A stretch of 64,000 bases of DNA from JAJPKK01 sp963781195 (GCA_963781195.1 CAWAEZ010000014.1:175088-239087); one strand, 5' to 3'. Counted from the stretch's first letter, positions 35,175 through 44,445 are shown. The notes: a model not told the origin generated them from the sequence alone. Translations and numbers: made by a program.

Positions 35175-35657
35175 CTATTTTCGTGGCGCGTAGAATGTGC
35201 CCTCGACCTCCAGAATGTCGTCCTGGTTGAGGCGATGGACCTCCACGATGGTGCGCGGCGGGTAGGGACCCTTGCCCCACAATTCCTCCTGCACTTTGTT
35301 GGCGATCGGCCGGAAGCGGAACATGTCGGTGGTGTAGACGACGATGCGGACGCAATCGCGCAGCGTCGCGCCTTCCGATTCCGCGATCAGCTTCATGTTG
35401 AGAAAAGCCTGGCGAATGCGGGCCTCGTCACCCTGAACCAGGGTGTCGGTCTTCGGATCGATCCCGCGCATGCCGGCGACATAGACGAAATCACCGGCGC
35501 GCGAGCCGACGTCCCACGGACCGGTCGGCTTTATGGCACCGGGGGGCGAGAGCGTCCTGACGCCGCTGGGCGAATTCTGAGCCAAGCCTGGGCCGGCTGA
35601 GACGGCAATAGCGCCCGCCAGCACACCGAGGCGCAGCATTTCTGATTTGAGCGACAT
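35175..35657 (-). CDS. RidA/YjgF-family protein with signal peptide
   Basis: A 160-residue RidA-fold protein. Residues 1-26 form a signal peptide ending in GPGLAQNS, so it should act in the periplasm, unlike RidA itself, which hydrolyses reactive enamines in the cytoplasm. The Arg of GPYPPRTIVEV near 135 matches the substrate-binding Arg of the family, and VYVAGMRGIDPKT near 58 is the usual first half. IRQAFLNMKLIAESEGATLRD is the characteristic helix. It stands alone, 110 bp from the hydrolase gene in the same direction. Confidence 0.85.
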   Translation of the reverse strand: MSLKSEMLRLGVLAGAIAVSAGPGLAQNSPSGVRTLSPPGAIKPTGPWDVGSRAGDFVYVAGMRGIDPKTDTLVQGDEARIRQAFLNMKLIAESEGATLRDCVRIVVYTTDMFRFRPIANKVQEELWGKGPYPPRTIVEVHRLNQDDILEVEGTFYAPRK

Positions 35658-35767
35658 TGGATTCTCCCGTGATTTGGAGGGCGGTCAGCCAATCGAGCCG
35701 AGGCCGCCAGCGGCTGAAACAAGCAAGAGGCTGCGGCCACCGGGACGCGCTTGGCGTTCATCGCGTC

Positions 35768-36511
35768 TCAGCTCGCCGTTCTGTCGGCGACGGCGACCAG
35801 GATGTCGCGCAGCTCCTCGGGGAGGGACAGAAACGGCGAGTGATCGGTGTCCAGGGTAAACACCTGCTCGCACGGCGTGAGTGCGATCATACGGCGCTGA
35901 TAGATCGGAGAAACCCCATGGTCCTTCAGCGCCTCAACGTAAAACCGGCGCACCCTGCCGTAACGCTCGGGGGTGAGCGCGAGGCGGTCCGCGTAGACCC
36001 TGGTCGCCTGCGGCCGCAGACGTTGCGCCGCCCACACGGCGTCATCCCTTGCACAGCAATTGTAAAAGACCTCTGGTCCCATCGCCTCTGGAAAGGTCGC
36101 GATGGTCCCGTCCGGGGAGACCTTCATGTTCGCGAGAACCAGGTCCTCGATGCCGAGATCCGCGTGGGCCGCGAGGAAGGTCGCCAGCGATTCGCCCGAT
36201 TCCAGCAGCAGGCCGCAGACGTAGACGACCGCGGCAACCCGATCGGGTCGCCATTCGACAACCTGGGACGCGACGATGCCGCCCATGCTGTGGCCGACCA
36301 CGATGACGGGCCCGGATTCCTCGTCGATGCGGGCGGCGATGCGGGTCGCGTAGCTGGCGAGCCCCGCGTTTTCGATCGGAGCGCGGTCGTCCCCGCTCCC
36401 GGGGAGCTCAGGCGCCACCACGCGATGACCGCGATCGATCAACAACGGCGTCAGCCGATCCCAGCACCACGCGGCGTGGAACGAACCATGGATCAGGACG
36501 AAAGTCGCCAA
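35768..36511 (-). CDS. Alpha/beta hydrolase, methylesterase / hydroxynitrile lyase-like
   Basis: A 247-residue single-domain alpha/beta hydrolase. HGSFHAAWCWDRL near residue 8 supplies the oxyanion region, VVGHSMGGIVAS near 74 the nucleophilic Ser, and DTDHSPFLSLPEEL near 222 the catalytic His. This arrangement, with HGSFHGAWCW at the start and HSPF at the end, is the one of plant salicylate methylesterases, hydroxynitrile lyases and their bacterial relatives. Substrate unknown; probably a small ester. There is no signal peptide. Confidence 0.85.
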   Translation of the reverse strand: MATFVLIHGSFHAAWCWDRLTPLLIDRGHRVVAPELPGSGDDRAPIENAGLASYATRIAARIDEESGPVIVVGHSMGGIVASQVVEWRPDRVAAVVYVCGLLLESGESLATFLAAHADLGIEDLVLANMKVSPDGTIATFPEAMGPEVFYNCCARDDAVWAAQRLRPQATRVYADRLALTPERYGRVRRFYVEALKDHGVSPIYQRRMIALTPCEQVFTLDTDHSPFLSLPEELRDILVAVADRTAS

Positions 36512-36722
36512 TCAACCTCGCGTAGCGCGTTCGCACGTTCGCCAAAGGGGAGGATTCACGGCGGAAACTATAGGGCCGGCTTCGTTGCGGTGTAAATTCG
36601 ACGAACGTAGAGCGGGGGGCACAGGAGCGGGGGTCATAGGTGGTGGTCGGTGCGCGTTCAGTCGACGGTTTTTGCCGCTGCGTCGCCCGAACGTCCGCCT
36701 TCGGGAGCGGCGTCGAATTCGG

Positions 36723-36917
36723 CTACTCCTTGGACGGGCAGGGAACTTCCTTGTAGACGGCATCGGCAAACGCCGCGACGCCGGTGTTGATACGCAGCGG
36801 CGACGTCCATGTCTGGAACGTGACAATGCCGCGGGTGATCGAGACCACCCTGTAGTTTTCCGTTCCCCTGGTCTTGTAGCACTTGCCCGGCTGGATATCT
36901 TGTTCTTTCAAGGGCAT
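36723..36917 (-). CDS. Small conserved-looking protein of unknown function
   Basis: A 64-residue frame starting MPLKEQDIQPGKCYKTRG and ending KEVPCPSKE. It has the look of a small SH3-like beta-barrel (GKCY, YRVVSITRGIVTFQTW) and two cysteines. A longer in-frame start at 36971 adds 18 less convincing residues. I do not recognise the family with certainty. Confidence 0.5.
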   Translation of the reverse strand: MPLKEQDIQPGKCYKTRGTENYRVVSITRGIVTFQTWTSPLRINTGVAAFADAVYKEVPCPSKE

Positions 36918-37027
36918 GGGAAAATCCTCGACGGGCGCTCGCGTCGGGAACGCGGCGTTCGGTTCTCCCAATCAAATTTGGTGCCAAGTGCGCCTCGGCA
37001 CGGCGATTTCTGCAGCGGTGGAGGACG

Positions 37028-37906
37028 TCAGGACCGGTGCTGGCAAAAGCCCCAGCAGAAGTTGTGTTCAAGGACCCGCGCCTCGGTGAGCGCGTTCTCC
37101 GTCTCGATCAGGAGGCGCACGATGGATGACGACTCGGGCGAGCCGTCATTGATGCGCGCGCCATCCAGATGGTCGAAAATGAGATGGAGAAGTGCCCCGC
37201 CGAAGTAACGCTTCCATTTTACATCGAAATAAGCTTCGAGCAGGGGCACGACCAAGGGCGCGCGGACGCTCTCGCTCGGATCCGCTGCGAACACGGTTTC
37301 GATGCTCGGATTGCACCATTGTGCATGGGGCGAGATCTTGAATTCAGGGGCAATCGCATTGAGCATGGCGTTGACGACCGCGACTTGGGGCGGAGGGAAT
37401 ATGCAATAGACGGGACCAATGAACTCGTTGAACATCAGGAGCCCGCCCGGCTCCAACAGCGTGCCGGCCGTGTGAAGCATCCCTTCGAGATCGCGGACAT
37501 GGTGCAGTGATCCAGCAAACATGATGAAGTCGTAGGTTTGCTGTGGCGGGTCGGCAACGAAGTGCTCAAAGCTGTCGACGTAGAAATTGACGTTGGTGAG
37601 GTTTTCCGCGCGAGCCGTGGCTTGGGCGAGCGCGATGCCGCCCGACGAAACGTCGAACGCGTCGACATGGGCGGCATAGTCATTGCGGGCAATGGTCAAT
37701 TCGTGTCCGCCATCGCCGCAGCCGATGGAAAGCAAGCGCTGCGGCCGATGCCGCACATAGTCCTCGAAAGCCCAATACAGCCAAAACTTGGTCGTGCCGG
37801 TCATCCGACGAAAGATCTCGGCGGTTACGAGAGGATTGGCAATATAGCTGGATCGACGTTGAGCGGCATAGTTGTCATCCCAAAGCGTGGCCGTGCGGTC
37901 CTGCAT
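37028..37906 (-). CDS. Class I SAM-dependent methyltransferase
   Basis: A 292-residue methyltransferase. Motif I is LLSIGCGDGGHELTIA near residue 58, the acidic motif II is HVDAFDVSSGGIALAQ near 80, DFIMFAGSLHHVRDLEGML near 125 is motif IV with the following helix, and LLEPGGLLMFNEFIGP near 148 motif VI. The long C-terminal extension (about 110 residues) may set the substrate. It most resembles enzymes found with glycan or lipid gene sets, and a glycosyltransferase lies 4.4 kb away, but a link is not shown. Confidence 0.82.
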   Translation of the reverse strand: MQDRTATLWDDNYAAQRRSSYIANPLVTAEIFRRMTGTTKFWLYWAFEDYVRHRPQRLLSIGCGDGGHELTIARNDYAAHVDAFDVSSGGIALAQATARAENLTNVNFYVDSFEHFVADPPQQTYDFIMFAGSLHHVRDLEGMLHTAGTLLEPGGLLMFNEFIGPVYCIFPPPQVAVVNAMLNAIAPEFKISPHAQWCNPSIETVFAADPSESVRAPLVVPLLEAYFDVKWKRYFGGALLHLIFDHLDGARINDGSPESSSIVRLLIETENALTEARVLEHNFCWGFCQHRS

Positions 37907-38210
37907 CTGACACCTAACGCCGCAACTGCATCTCGACGCCCCGCCTTATCATACGCCAATCCAGCCACCGCCGGCAGTAAGGACGGAAATAACCCCACCC
38001 CGCGGTGGCACGTGCGACGCCCACGGAGTGCCGCACGCGGTTCGCGAACGGCATCCCACGCGCTGCCGGCTGCGGAGCGCGGGCTCCTGGTGTTCTGCCG
38101 TTTTGCCGGATCGTGGTGCCATGCACGCAGGGCTCCCTAAACCGGCCTTCGTGGGCTGTCGAGCCAACCGATCAAGCGCTGCGCACAGGGCCGCCCGACC
38201 GAAATAGCCT
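37907..38210. other. Gene-free stretch
   Basis: About 300 bp upstream of the methyltransferase and beyond the small DUF551-like gene, both on the minus strand. Open frames are short and uneven; I see no gene, RNA or repeat. Confidence 0.5.
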
Positions 38211-38420
38211 TCAAGGGAGTCGCGGAATCACCATCCAATAGGCTGGGACCAACTCGCCAGCCTGGGCCAGATACTCCGTCGCCACCTTCCATTGGGTCAG
38301 GCTGTTATCCCACCGCCCAACAACAAGCTCGTACTGGTGATGGGGGTCTAACGTGGAACGTGCGTAAAGCAGCACGCGGGTCCCGTCTTTCGGCGCACCC
38401 TCCATGCTTGCCCATGTCAT
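38211..38420 (-). CDS. Small DUF551-like protein
   Basis: A 69-residue protein whose N-terminus, TWASMEGAPKDGTRVLLYAR, matches the opening of DUF551-type proteins (W-x-x-I/M-E-x-A-P-K-D-G-T), a family common in phages and alphaproteobacteria. VGRWDNSLTQWK and a C-terminal YWMVIPRLP follow, as the family pattern ends in a W/Y-x-P-L/I-P element. Function unknown. Confidence 0.65.
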   Translation of the reverse strand: MTWASMEGAPKDGTRVLLYARSTLDPHHQYELVVGRWDNSLTQWKVATEYLAQAGELVPAYWMVIPRLP

Positions 38421-38523
38421 CTGGCGTTCCCGTCAGTTTCGTCTGGCCGCAGGGGCCGCCGAATGTGGGCAGCCCAATGCGGGGGCGGTGAAGGCCGAGC
38501 GATACTGCCGAGGTGAAGGCGGA

Positions 38524-38590
38524 TTGGTGACGGCGGAGTGGTGACGGCCAAATGCTGACGGCCCGGGTGACAGCCGGGTGCAGACGGCCC
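38524..38590. repeat. Degenerate 14-bp tandem repeats
   Basis: Four to five head-to-tail units centred on GGTGACGGC (GTGGTGACGGCCAA, ATGCTGACGGCCCG and variants) fill most of the gap between the DUF551-like gene and the CHRD gene. No gene overlaps them. Confidence 0.7.
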
Positions 38591-38615
38591 CGGCTGCCAC
38601 GCTTCGAGCGGCCCT

Positions 38616-39053
38616 TTATTTCGTGACCTGACCGCGAATCTCTCCACCCTTATTTTTTTCTGTGTGGACGTTGAAATAAAGCTTTCCGGCAAGAAGCTCG
38701 TCCGCCTGAGCCTCGGTCAGAGTGGCCGTACCCTTGATCGGGCTCGCCACGCTGCCTTGGACGGGGACAACCACCGGGGCGTTCTTGCCGGGGTCGGCGG
38801 GACCGTGGAAGTGGGCCATCGTGGCGTTGCCGGTCAAGCCGGAATAATCCGCCGTGTAGGACAGTTGCTTCGACGACGAGTCGTAAGTCGCCTCCAATGT
38901 GCCGGTGCCTTTGCTGTCGTTCGCGGGCACTTCATCGGAAGCGTTGAGGGTGGCTTTGAACTTCACGATCTCCGCGGACCCGATCGAGGTGGCCGCAAGT
39001 AAAGCCGTGAGCGAAATCCCTGCGCAAGCAACCAAAAGCCGTGCGGCAATCAT
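38616..39053 (-). CDS. CHRD-domain secreted protein
   Basis: A 145-residue exported protein. The ATG at 39053 follows a GGGAG site and starts a signal peptide (MIAARLLVACAGISLTALLA up to SIGSAE). The rest is one CHRD domain: FKATLNASDEVPANDSKGTG, TADYSGLTGNATMAHFHGPA and KLYFNVHTEKNKGGEIRGQV are its landmarks. CHRD domains occur in animal chordin and in many bacterial envelope proteins; their bacterial role is not settled. Upstream ATGs at 39068 and 39140 are less well placed. Confidence 0.88.
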   Translation of the reverse strand: MIAARLLVACAGISLTALLAATSIGSAEIVKFKATLNASDEVPANDSKGTGTLEATYDSSSKQLSYTADYSGLTGNATMAHFHGPADPGKNAPVVVPVQGSVASPIKGTATLTEAQADELLAGKLYFNVHTEKNKGGEIRGQVTK

Positions 39054-39244
39054 TGTTTTCTCCCTCATGTTCTGTTGAAGGACGGCGCGCTTTAGAGCGA
39101 TGACATCGACGCGCCAATCCAATACGCAAACCATCGACAAGTTCCAAGAGGCGATAATAGGCTATGCCGCGCTTACCCGCCATGGGGAGACGGCCGTCTT
39201 GCCGGTCCTTTGGCGGGCTCGGTGCTCCGGGTGACCCACGTCCG

Positions 39245-39733
39245 TCAACCCATCCGCACCTTCTTCGTGTCGCCGAGGTCCGGCGGGCTGCCAGAGATCC
39301 GAGCGGCCACGAGCTTGAGGGCGACGGTGATTGCGTTACCGCGGGTGTCCCAGAACTCGGCGCTGTCAGGAATGACGCGAAGCACGCGGACCTCGGGATC
39401 GGTGGGACCATTTGGCCACCACGCCTGGGCTTCCGTGCTCCACAGCTCCTGGGCCTTGGCGGCGTCTCGGGACATCGCCGCCTGCCCGGTGACCGAAAGA
39501 TAGGCGTTGGCGTGCGTGTCGGCGAAGGCGAGGCAGACGTCGGACGCCGAACCGATCTCGTCCTCCTTGGCGCCCCGGTGGTCGGTGAGGAACCACAGGC
39601 AGCCCCCGGCCCGGTCGGCGATCGCGTGCATGGGACGCGACCGCATGCGGCCTGCCGCGTGGGTCGTGAGCATGCAGATCTTGATCTTTCCGGCAATTTC
39701 CCAGACCCGATCGATGTCGGTCGTTGTACTCAT
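39245..39733 (-). CDS. Pyridoxamine 5'-phosphate oxidase-related (general stress) protein
   Basis: A 162-residue split-barrel flavin-binding protein of the general stress protein 26 type. KICMLTTHAAGRMRSRPM near residue 17, LWFLTDHRGAKEDEIGS near 46 and VCLAFADTHANAYLSVTGQA near 66 are the family strands, and LWSTEAQAWWPNGPTDPEV near 96 is typical. It may bind FMN or FAD; true pyridoxamine phosphate oxidase motifs are absent. The long upstream open frame is not conserved. Confidence 0.85.
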   Translation of the reverse strand: MSTTTDIDRVWEIAGKIKICMLTTHAAGRMRSRPMHAIADRAGGCLWFLTDHRGAKEDEIGSASDVCLAFADTHANAYLSVTGQAAMSRDAAKAQELWSTEAQAWWPNGPTDPEVRVLRVIPDSAEFWDTRGNAITVALKLVAARISGSPPDLGDTKKVRMG

Positions 39734-39961
39734 CGCGGCACCTCGGCTGAATTTGGTTTGGTCGAGCAAGGCTGAACCTGCCCGGATGAAGTTGATGTCG
39801 TGGCGGCTCGCCGCCTTTTGGCTTGCGGTCGTGGATGATGAAACGCTCAAAGCGCGGGAAAGTGCCGCTCGGCGATCATCTTTCCGTCGCAGCGTCAATG
39901 CGGCGATCGCGCGCCCATGGGTCGCCGGAGCGCCCAAATCCGGCCGAGGGCGACCCGCTCC

Positions 39962-40675
39962 CTATCTGGTCGATAGAAACCTGACGCGGCCGCGTCCGAG
40001 TACCGCGCATGTCAGGCGCCCGGTCTTGAAGGCGCCGGTATCGACATTGATGCGATTGGGGAGAACCTCGGGTGCTTCGGCCGGCGTATGGCCATGGACC
40101 ACGATCTTCCCGAAGTCCGCCCGGCTCGACAGGAACTCCTGGCGAATCCACAACAGGTCGTCGTCGGCCTGGCGGTCCAGCGGGACGCCGGGGCGAACGC
40201 CTGCATGGCACAGGAAATATTCCCCGACGGTCAGGCTCGTCGGCAGCGCGCGCAGAAAGACGAGGTGATCCGGCGGGAGCACGGCGCGCAGCCGCGCGGA
40301 GGCGTCCGCATAATCCCGCGCCGTCATGAGCGCGGCGACCGGGACGCCATACGATTGCAGGGTTTCCATACCGCCGAGCCGTTGCCAGTGCGCGGCGATC
40401 TCCGGCTCTTCCAGGAAGGCGGTCAGGTAGGTCTCGTGGTTTCCCTTGAGGGCCGTGAGCGCAGTGGGGAATGGATTGCTCACCAGACGTTCGAGAACGC
40501 CGCGTGAATCGGAGCCGCGGTCGATGTAATCGCCGAGCGTCACGGTGAGAGCCGAGCCGACCGGGTCGGTGTCGAGATCACGCGCGATCTCGCCGACCAG
40601 GCGGTCGAGCAGATCCGACCGGCCATGAATGTCGCCGATGACGTAGAGCCTCTCCGGGTCGGGCGTCATGGGCAT
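39962..40675 (-). CDS. Serine/threonine-type metallophosphoesterase
   Basis: A 237-residue protein of the PPP phosphatase group. All metal motifs are present: GDIHGRSDLLDRL near residue 12, GDYIDRGSDSRGVLERL near 47, LKGNHETYL near 74, CHAGVRPG near 155 and VHGHTPAEAPEV near 188. Bacterial relatives (PrpA, lambda phosphatase) remove phosphate from proteins; ApaH-like activity on dinucleoside polyphosphates is another option. The ATG at 40675 is chosen for its distance to the first motif; an upstream in-frame start would add 33 residues. Confidence 0.87.
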   Translation of the reverse strand: MPMTPDPERLYVIGDIHGRSDLLDRLVGEIARDLDTDPVGSALTVTLGDYIDRGSDSRGVLERLVSNPFPTALTALKGNHETYLTAFLEEPEIAAHWQRLGGMETLQSYGVPVAALMTARDYADASARLRAVLPPDHLVFLRALPTSLTVGEYFLCHAGVRPGVPLDRQADDDLLWIRQEFLSSRADFGKIVVHGHTPAEAPEVLPNRINVDTGAFKTGRLTCAVLGRGRVRFLSTR

Positions 40676-41048
40676 GGTTGCGCTTGTGGCAGTATCACGA
40701 GGACGGACGGGGTCTGTGTCCGGGGAAGCACCGACGTTGGACGTCGCAGGACGCCGTACCGGCCCGGCGACCATGTCCTGCGACGACCGTGACTACGACC
40801 ATATCCATACCCGATTCCGACCGCTGGCGAGAGCGGGAATCGGGCGAGCGTGTCGCGCCCTGTCGGTATGAATGCCCGCCGTGGTCTCCCCCGTGATCCC
40901 ACATACTGCCGGCTCGATCCGAAAATACCCTATGAGCTCGCCCTGCGGGGACGATCGGATTGCCGATGTTAATGGGGATGGCATCGCCGCGGACATGGCC
41001 TGGCGGATGACGCCGAACGGAAAGGCTGAGGTTGCTCGTGGGACCCCC
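40676..41048. other. Gene-free stretch
   Basis: About 370 bp between the phosphatase and the Sel1-repeat gene. Several short frames in both directions lack any motif, and no RNA gene is seen. Confidence 0.5.
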
Positions 41049-41570
41049 TTAGCCGCACGCTTTCGCAGACTGCGGCCTGGAGTCTGTTTTATGTTCGCAG
41101 GCCAGCTTATGCGCTTCCTTTACCTGGGCAGGTGTCATGTTGGCTGCCACCAGATCCCGCGTGAACGCGGCCGATCGTTTCCCGCCTGAAGCCGCCAAAT
41201 CGAACCACATGTGGGCAGAAACGAGATCCTTCTCTACGCCGCGCCCGTAAAGAAACATGAGGCCGAGGTTGTTCTGAGCCTCGACATTGCCCTGATCCGC
41301 CGCCTGTCGAAACCAACGAATGGCTTCAGAGTAGTCGACGGGCACGCCGCGGCCGCTTTGATACAGGATCCCGATCTTGGTCTGCGTTTGCGGGTCGCCG
41401 GCTTCGGCGAGCGGGCGCAACAAGCGCATCGCCGCGACGCCGTCCGCCGCTTCCAGCGCTTGCTCGCCCCTCTCGAGCGTGCCTGTCGCAGTCGATCCCG
41501 AGCCAGCAAATGATCCCGTGCCGGCGCCAAAGACGATCGCCACCACCAGTCCTATGCGCAGTAGAAACAT
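41049..41570 (-). CDS. Sel1-repeat protein with signal peptide
   Basis: A 173-residue exported protein: signal peptide at residues 1-22 (MFLLRIGLVVAIVFGAGTG), then about three Sel1-type repeats. The clearest are AKIGILYQSGRGVP-like text with DYSEAIRWFRQAADQG near residue 80 and EAQNNLGLMFLYGRGVEKD with AHMWFDLAASGG near 100. The C-terminus has two cysteines (ACEHK, AKACG). Such proteins act as protein-protein scaffolds in the periplasm; the partner is unknown. Confidence 0.83.
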   Translation of the reverse strand: MFLLRIGLVVAIVFGAGTGSFAGSGSTATGTLERGEQALEAADGVAAMRLLRPLAEAGDPQTQTKIGILYQSGRGVPVDYSEAIRWFRQAADQGNVEAQNNLGLMFLYGRGVEKDLVSAHMWFDLAASGGKRSAAFTRDLVAANMTPAQVKEAHKLACEHKTDSRPQSAKACG

Positions 41571-42331
41571 GACTTGCTCCCGTGCGCCCCGACCACCATG
41601 CGGGGGGATGTGGCCCGCCGCATTCCACCGCAGTTCAAGGAACGGTGTTGTCTTGTCGGGGCCTGTGATGGTGCGGTGAAATCGGCGCTGAGTCCGAATT
41701 CGCGCTGACCCGTCGCATGGTCGCCTCCTGACCCGACGGAGGCGATAAGGTTGCGGATGCCTTGTTCATCCTCAGTTCCTGTGCCGCTATGGCAATGCGC
41801 GATTGTTGGGAAAGTTTCACCTCGGCTGCGCCAGCTCCGATAAGCGGGTGAGTTCCGGGCGGGCTCCCGGTGCTGTATGGCCCGTGTTCGATCCCCACGC
41901 TCATATTTGCTGCGCTTCGCCGTCGGGTTGCGTCGCGGCATTCATGGCAATGTGTGAGGAACGACTGAGCCGATCGGGAGAAAGCCGAGGCGAGGACGCA
42001 AGGCTTCATTCGCGGCGAAGTGCCTGGGAGCGCCGCCCAATCCGAGACCATTTCCCCAACCAGGCGCGTATCCTGAGACCGAGTCGGGAACGAGTGTCCA
42101 ACCCACCACGTCTCGATTTCGATCGATGGCTGGACGTGAATGTGCCACGCCCGTCGTATTTGATGATCTTTTGAACGCTACGTTTAATCTTCTTTTGAAC
42201 CTCCACGACATTCGCAATGAGTTTAATTTTATCGGCTTTGTGCGGTGTTTTCGCGCCGGGCTGCCCGGCACTTTCACACATTGCGTCGCTCGAGAAAACG
42301 CGCAAAGAAGGATGACCGACCGAGGTCCGTC
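41571..42331. other. Gene-free stretch with an AT-rich patch
   Basis: About 760 bp between the divergent Sel1 and glycosyltransferase genes. The part from 42165 to 42245 is clearly richer in A and T than its surroundings and is the likely promoter zone of the glycosyltransferase. I see no gene or RNA in it. Confidence 0.5.
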
Positions 42332-43576
42332 ATGAAGCGCATTGTCTTCCTCAACCGCTTCTTTCATCCGGACCACTCGGCCACCAGCCAAATTTTGAGC
42401 GACCTCACGTTTCATCTGGCGCGCACCGGATGGGATGTCGCCGTCGTCACCAGCCAACAACGCTATGACGATTCTCGGGCGCAGCTGCCGGCCGTGGAAG
42501 TCACCGAGGGCGTTACCGTGCATCGGGTGCCGACGACCCAGTTCGGACGGTCCCGCTTGATCGGGCGCGGTCTCGATTATGCGAGCTTTTACGCGTCTCT
42601 CTGGAAGGCCGCGAACCGGCTCGCCGGCCGCGGTGACATCCTGGTGGCAATGACCGATCCGCCGATGCTTGGCGCTGTCGTCAGGCATGTCGCGAACCAC
42701 CGGCGAGCCCATCTCGTCAACTGGCTCCAGGACCTTTACCCGGAAGTCGCAGCGGAACTGAACGTGCCGCTCATGCGGGGTCCCTTCGGGCGAGCACTCG
42801 GTCAGATCCGCGATCTGTCACTGCGCGCGGCGCGATCGGACGTCGTCATCGGCGAGCGGATGGCAACCAGGCTGGTGGCGCTCGAAATTCCTCGCGATCG
42901 GATTCGGGTGATTCCCAACTGGTGCGCGGACCCATCGATACTTCCGCAGGAGGGGTCGCAAAACCCGCTGCGTCAAGCATGGGGGCTCGCCGGAAAATTC
43001 GTGGTCGGCTATTCCGGAAATCTCGGGCGCGCCCACGAGTTCGAAACGATCCTGGACGCGGCACGCCGGCTCGGGGACCAGGACAACCTGGTTTTCCTGA
43101 TGATCGGCGGCGGACATTTCATCGATCAGCTTTCCTGCCGCGTGCGGGAGCTTCGCCTCGATGAAAAATTCCGTTTCCTGCCGTATCAGGACCAGCCGAC
43201 GCTCAAAACATCGCTGGCCGTGCCCGACGTGTACTGGATCTCGCTCAAGCCCGCGCTCGAAGGCCTCATCGTACCGAGCAAATTCTACAGCATCGCCGCC
43301 GCCGGCCGGCCCATTATCGTGGTCGGGGCGGAACAGGGTGAACTCGCAGACCTCGTGAGACAACATGATTGCGGATTTGTCGTCGAGCCCGGTCAATCCG
43401 AGGCTCTCGCTGATCTTCTTAGACGACTCGCCAAAAATCCCGATGAGCTGGCCACCATGGGCAAGGCGGCGCGCACGATGCTCGATCGCCATTTTTCACG
43501 GGATCAAGCTCTTCATAAATGGGAAGACCTGATCAATGAAATTTCAGCCTTGCCAGCTTTCGAAGGACCAAGCTGA
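42332..43576 (+). CDS. GT4-type glycosyltransferase, WbuB-like
   Basis: A 414-residue GT-B fold glycosyltransferase. The N-terminal half opens MKRIVFLNRFFHPDHSATSQ with the acceptor-site region; the C-terminal half has FVVGYSGNLGRAHEFETILDA near residue 230, FLMIGGG near 263 and the donor-site motif KPALEGLIVPSKFYSIAAAG near 312. The last is the E-x7-E-like segment of GT4 enzymes that use nucleotide sugars. WbuB-type enzymes transfer an N-acetyl-fucosamine in surface polysaccharide. No other polysaccharide gene is near, so its glycan is unknown. The ATG at 42332 follows a weak site. Confidence 0.85.
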   Translation: MKRIVFLNRFFHPDHSATSQILSDLTFHLARTGWDVAVVTSQQRYDDSRAQLPAVEVTEGVTVHRVPTTQFGRSRLIGRGLDYASFYASLWKAANRLAGRGDILVAMTDPPMLGAVVRHVANHRRAHLVNWLQDLYPEVAAELNVPLMRGPFGRALGQIRDLSLRAARSDVVIGERMATRLVALEIPRDRIRVIPNWCADPSILPQEGSQNPLRQAWGLAGKFVVGYSGNLGRAHEFETILDAARRLGDQDNLVFLMIGGGHFIDQLSCRVRELRLDEKFRFLPYQDQPTLKTSLAVPDVYWISLKPALEGLIVPSKFYSIAAAGRPIIVVGAEQGELADLVRQHDCGFVVEPGQSEALADLLRRLAKNPDELATMGKAARTMLDRHFSRDQALHKWEDLINEISALPAFEGPS

Positions 43577-43647
43577 CCCCACGGAATGTCCGCTGGCTGC
43601 GACGACGGCCGACAGCACCTTCGGGCCATGGCGATCCCGACGAAGTC

Positions 43648-44445
43648 TTGGCTGTCGGAAGCGCGACGGAACCAAATAACGACCTCGGCAGTTCCTTCGC
43701 CAATCTTTTGGATGCCGATCTTTTCCGAGAAAGTCGTGGGGTGACACAATCCGGCGTCTCCCTATGGCCCGCCCAGTTGTGGTGCCCCTATGGGACGCGG
43801 GATGGGTTGGAGAACGCGTTTGGGTTCAGGCCGATGCAAGTAAACCCCGGAACTGGTTCCCCGCCCAATGCGAAGCCAACGAGTCCCGTCCTCACGCCGG
43901 AACAAAAGCGCTATCGCATCGAACGCTTCAAGAACTGCATCAAACGCCTCGAAGCGTTCGATCCGCAGAACATGCAACATCGATTGGGGGTGCCTGAAGT
44001 CGTCACCCTCGAAGCCGGAATCGACAAGGCGCTATCGGCGACCTTCGGTTATGGCACTCCCGCGTATCTTCGCTTCAACCTCGCCGCGCGTCTCGATGCC
44101 GGGCCACTTTTGACGAGTGCCGCGCTCCAACACGCCGGCCCCCGCACGGTCGGTTATGACGAGCGCGAGGCGCGGGACGCGCGAATTTATTTTGCCGAAG
44201 GCAAGCAACGATCGCTCGTTCTTCTTCGACAAGCCATTTCAACCGTCGAGGGCGAATGCCTCTTCGGCGACAGTGAGATCTGCCGCCTCGCAACCTCGCT
44301 CTGCCGCGGCCGCCATCCGGGCTTCCCGGTGACCTATTCGTCGGTCGCACTATGGCTCGGCTTGACGTTCATCTTCGCCAGCCTGATCGCAGGAGGGGGC
44401 GCGGCTCCACAATCGACGCCCCAAGCGACCGGACAGGTGCGCTGA
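43648..44445 (+). CDS. Unknown protein with C-terminal membrane anchor
   Basis: A 265-residue protein I cannot assign. From about residue 82 (TPEQKRYRIERFKNCIKRLE) it has a helical, charged region that continues through EVVTLEAGIDKALSATFGYG and the pair AYLRFNLAARLDAG. An AEGKQRSLVLLRQAISTVEG segment near 205 follows, and one hydrophobic helix (VALWLGLTFIFASLIAGGG) near residue 235 ends the protein. The helical domain is of a kind I associate with uncharacterised Bradyrhizobium proteins, some with further effector domains, but that memory is weak. The first 70 residues look less structured, so the start may be too far upstream; Met63 is an option. Confidence 0.6.
   Translation: MAVGSATEPNNDLGSSFANLLDADLFRESRGVTQSGVSLWPAQLWCPYGTRDGLENAFGFRPMQVNPGTGSPPNAKPTSPVLTPEQKRYRIERFKNCIKRLEAFDPQNMQHRLGVPEVVTLEAGIDKALSATFGYGTPAYLRFNLAARLDAGPLLTSAALQHAGPRTVGYDEREARDARIYFAEGKQRSLVLLRQAISTVEGECLFGDSEICRLATSLCRGRHPGFPVTYSSVALWLGLTFIFASLIAGGGAAPQSTPQATGQVR

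Noticed and set aside
38524..38590. CRISPR-like array
   Set aside because: Units are short, degenerate and contiguous, with no spacers and no cas genes in the window.
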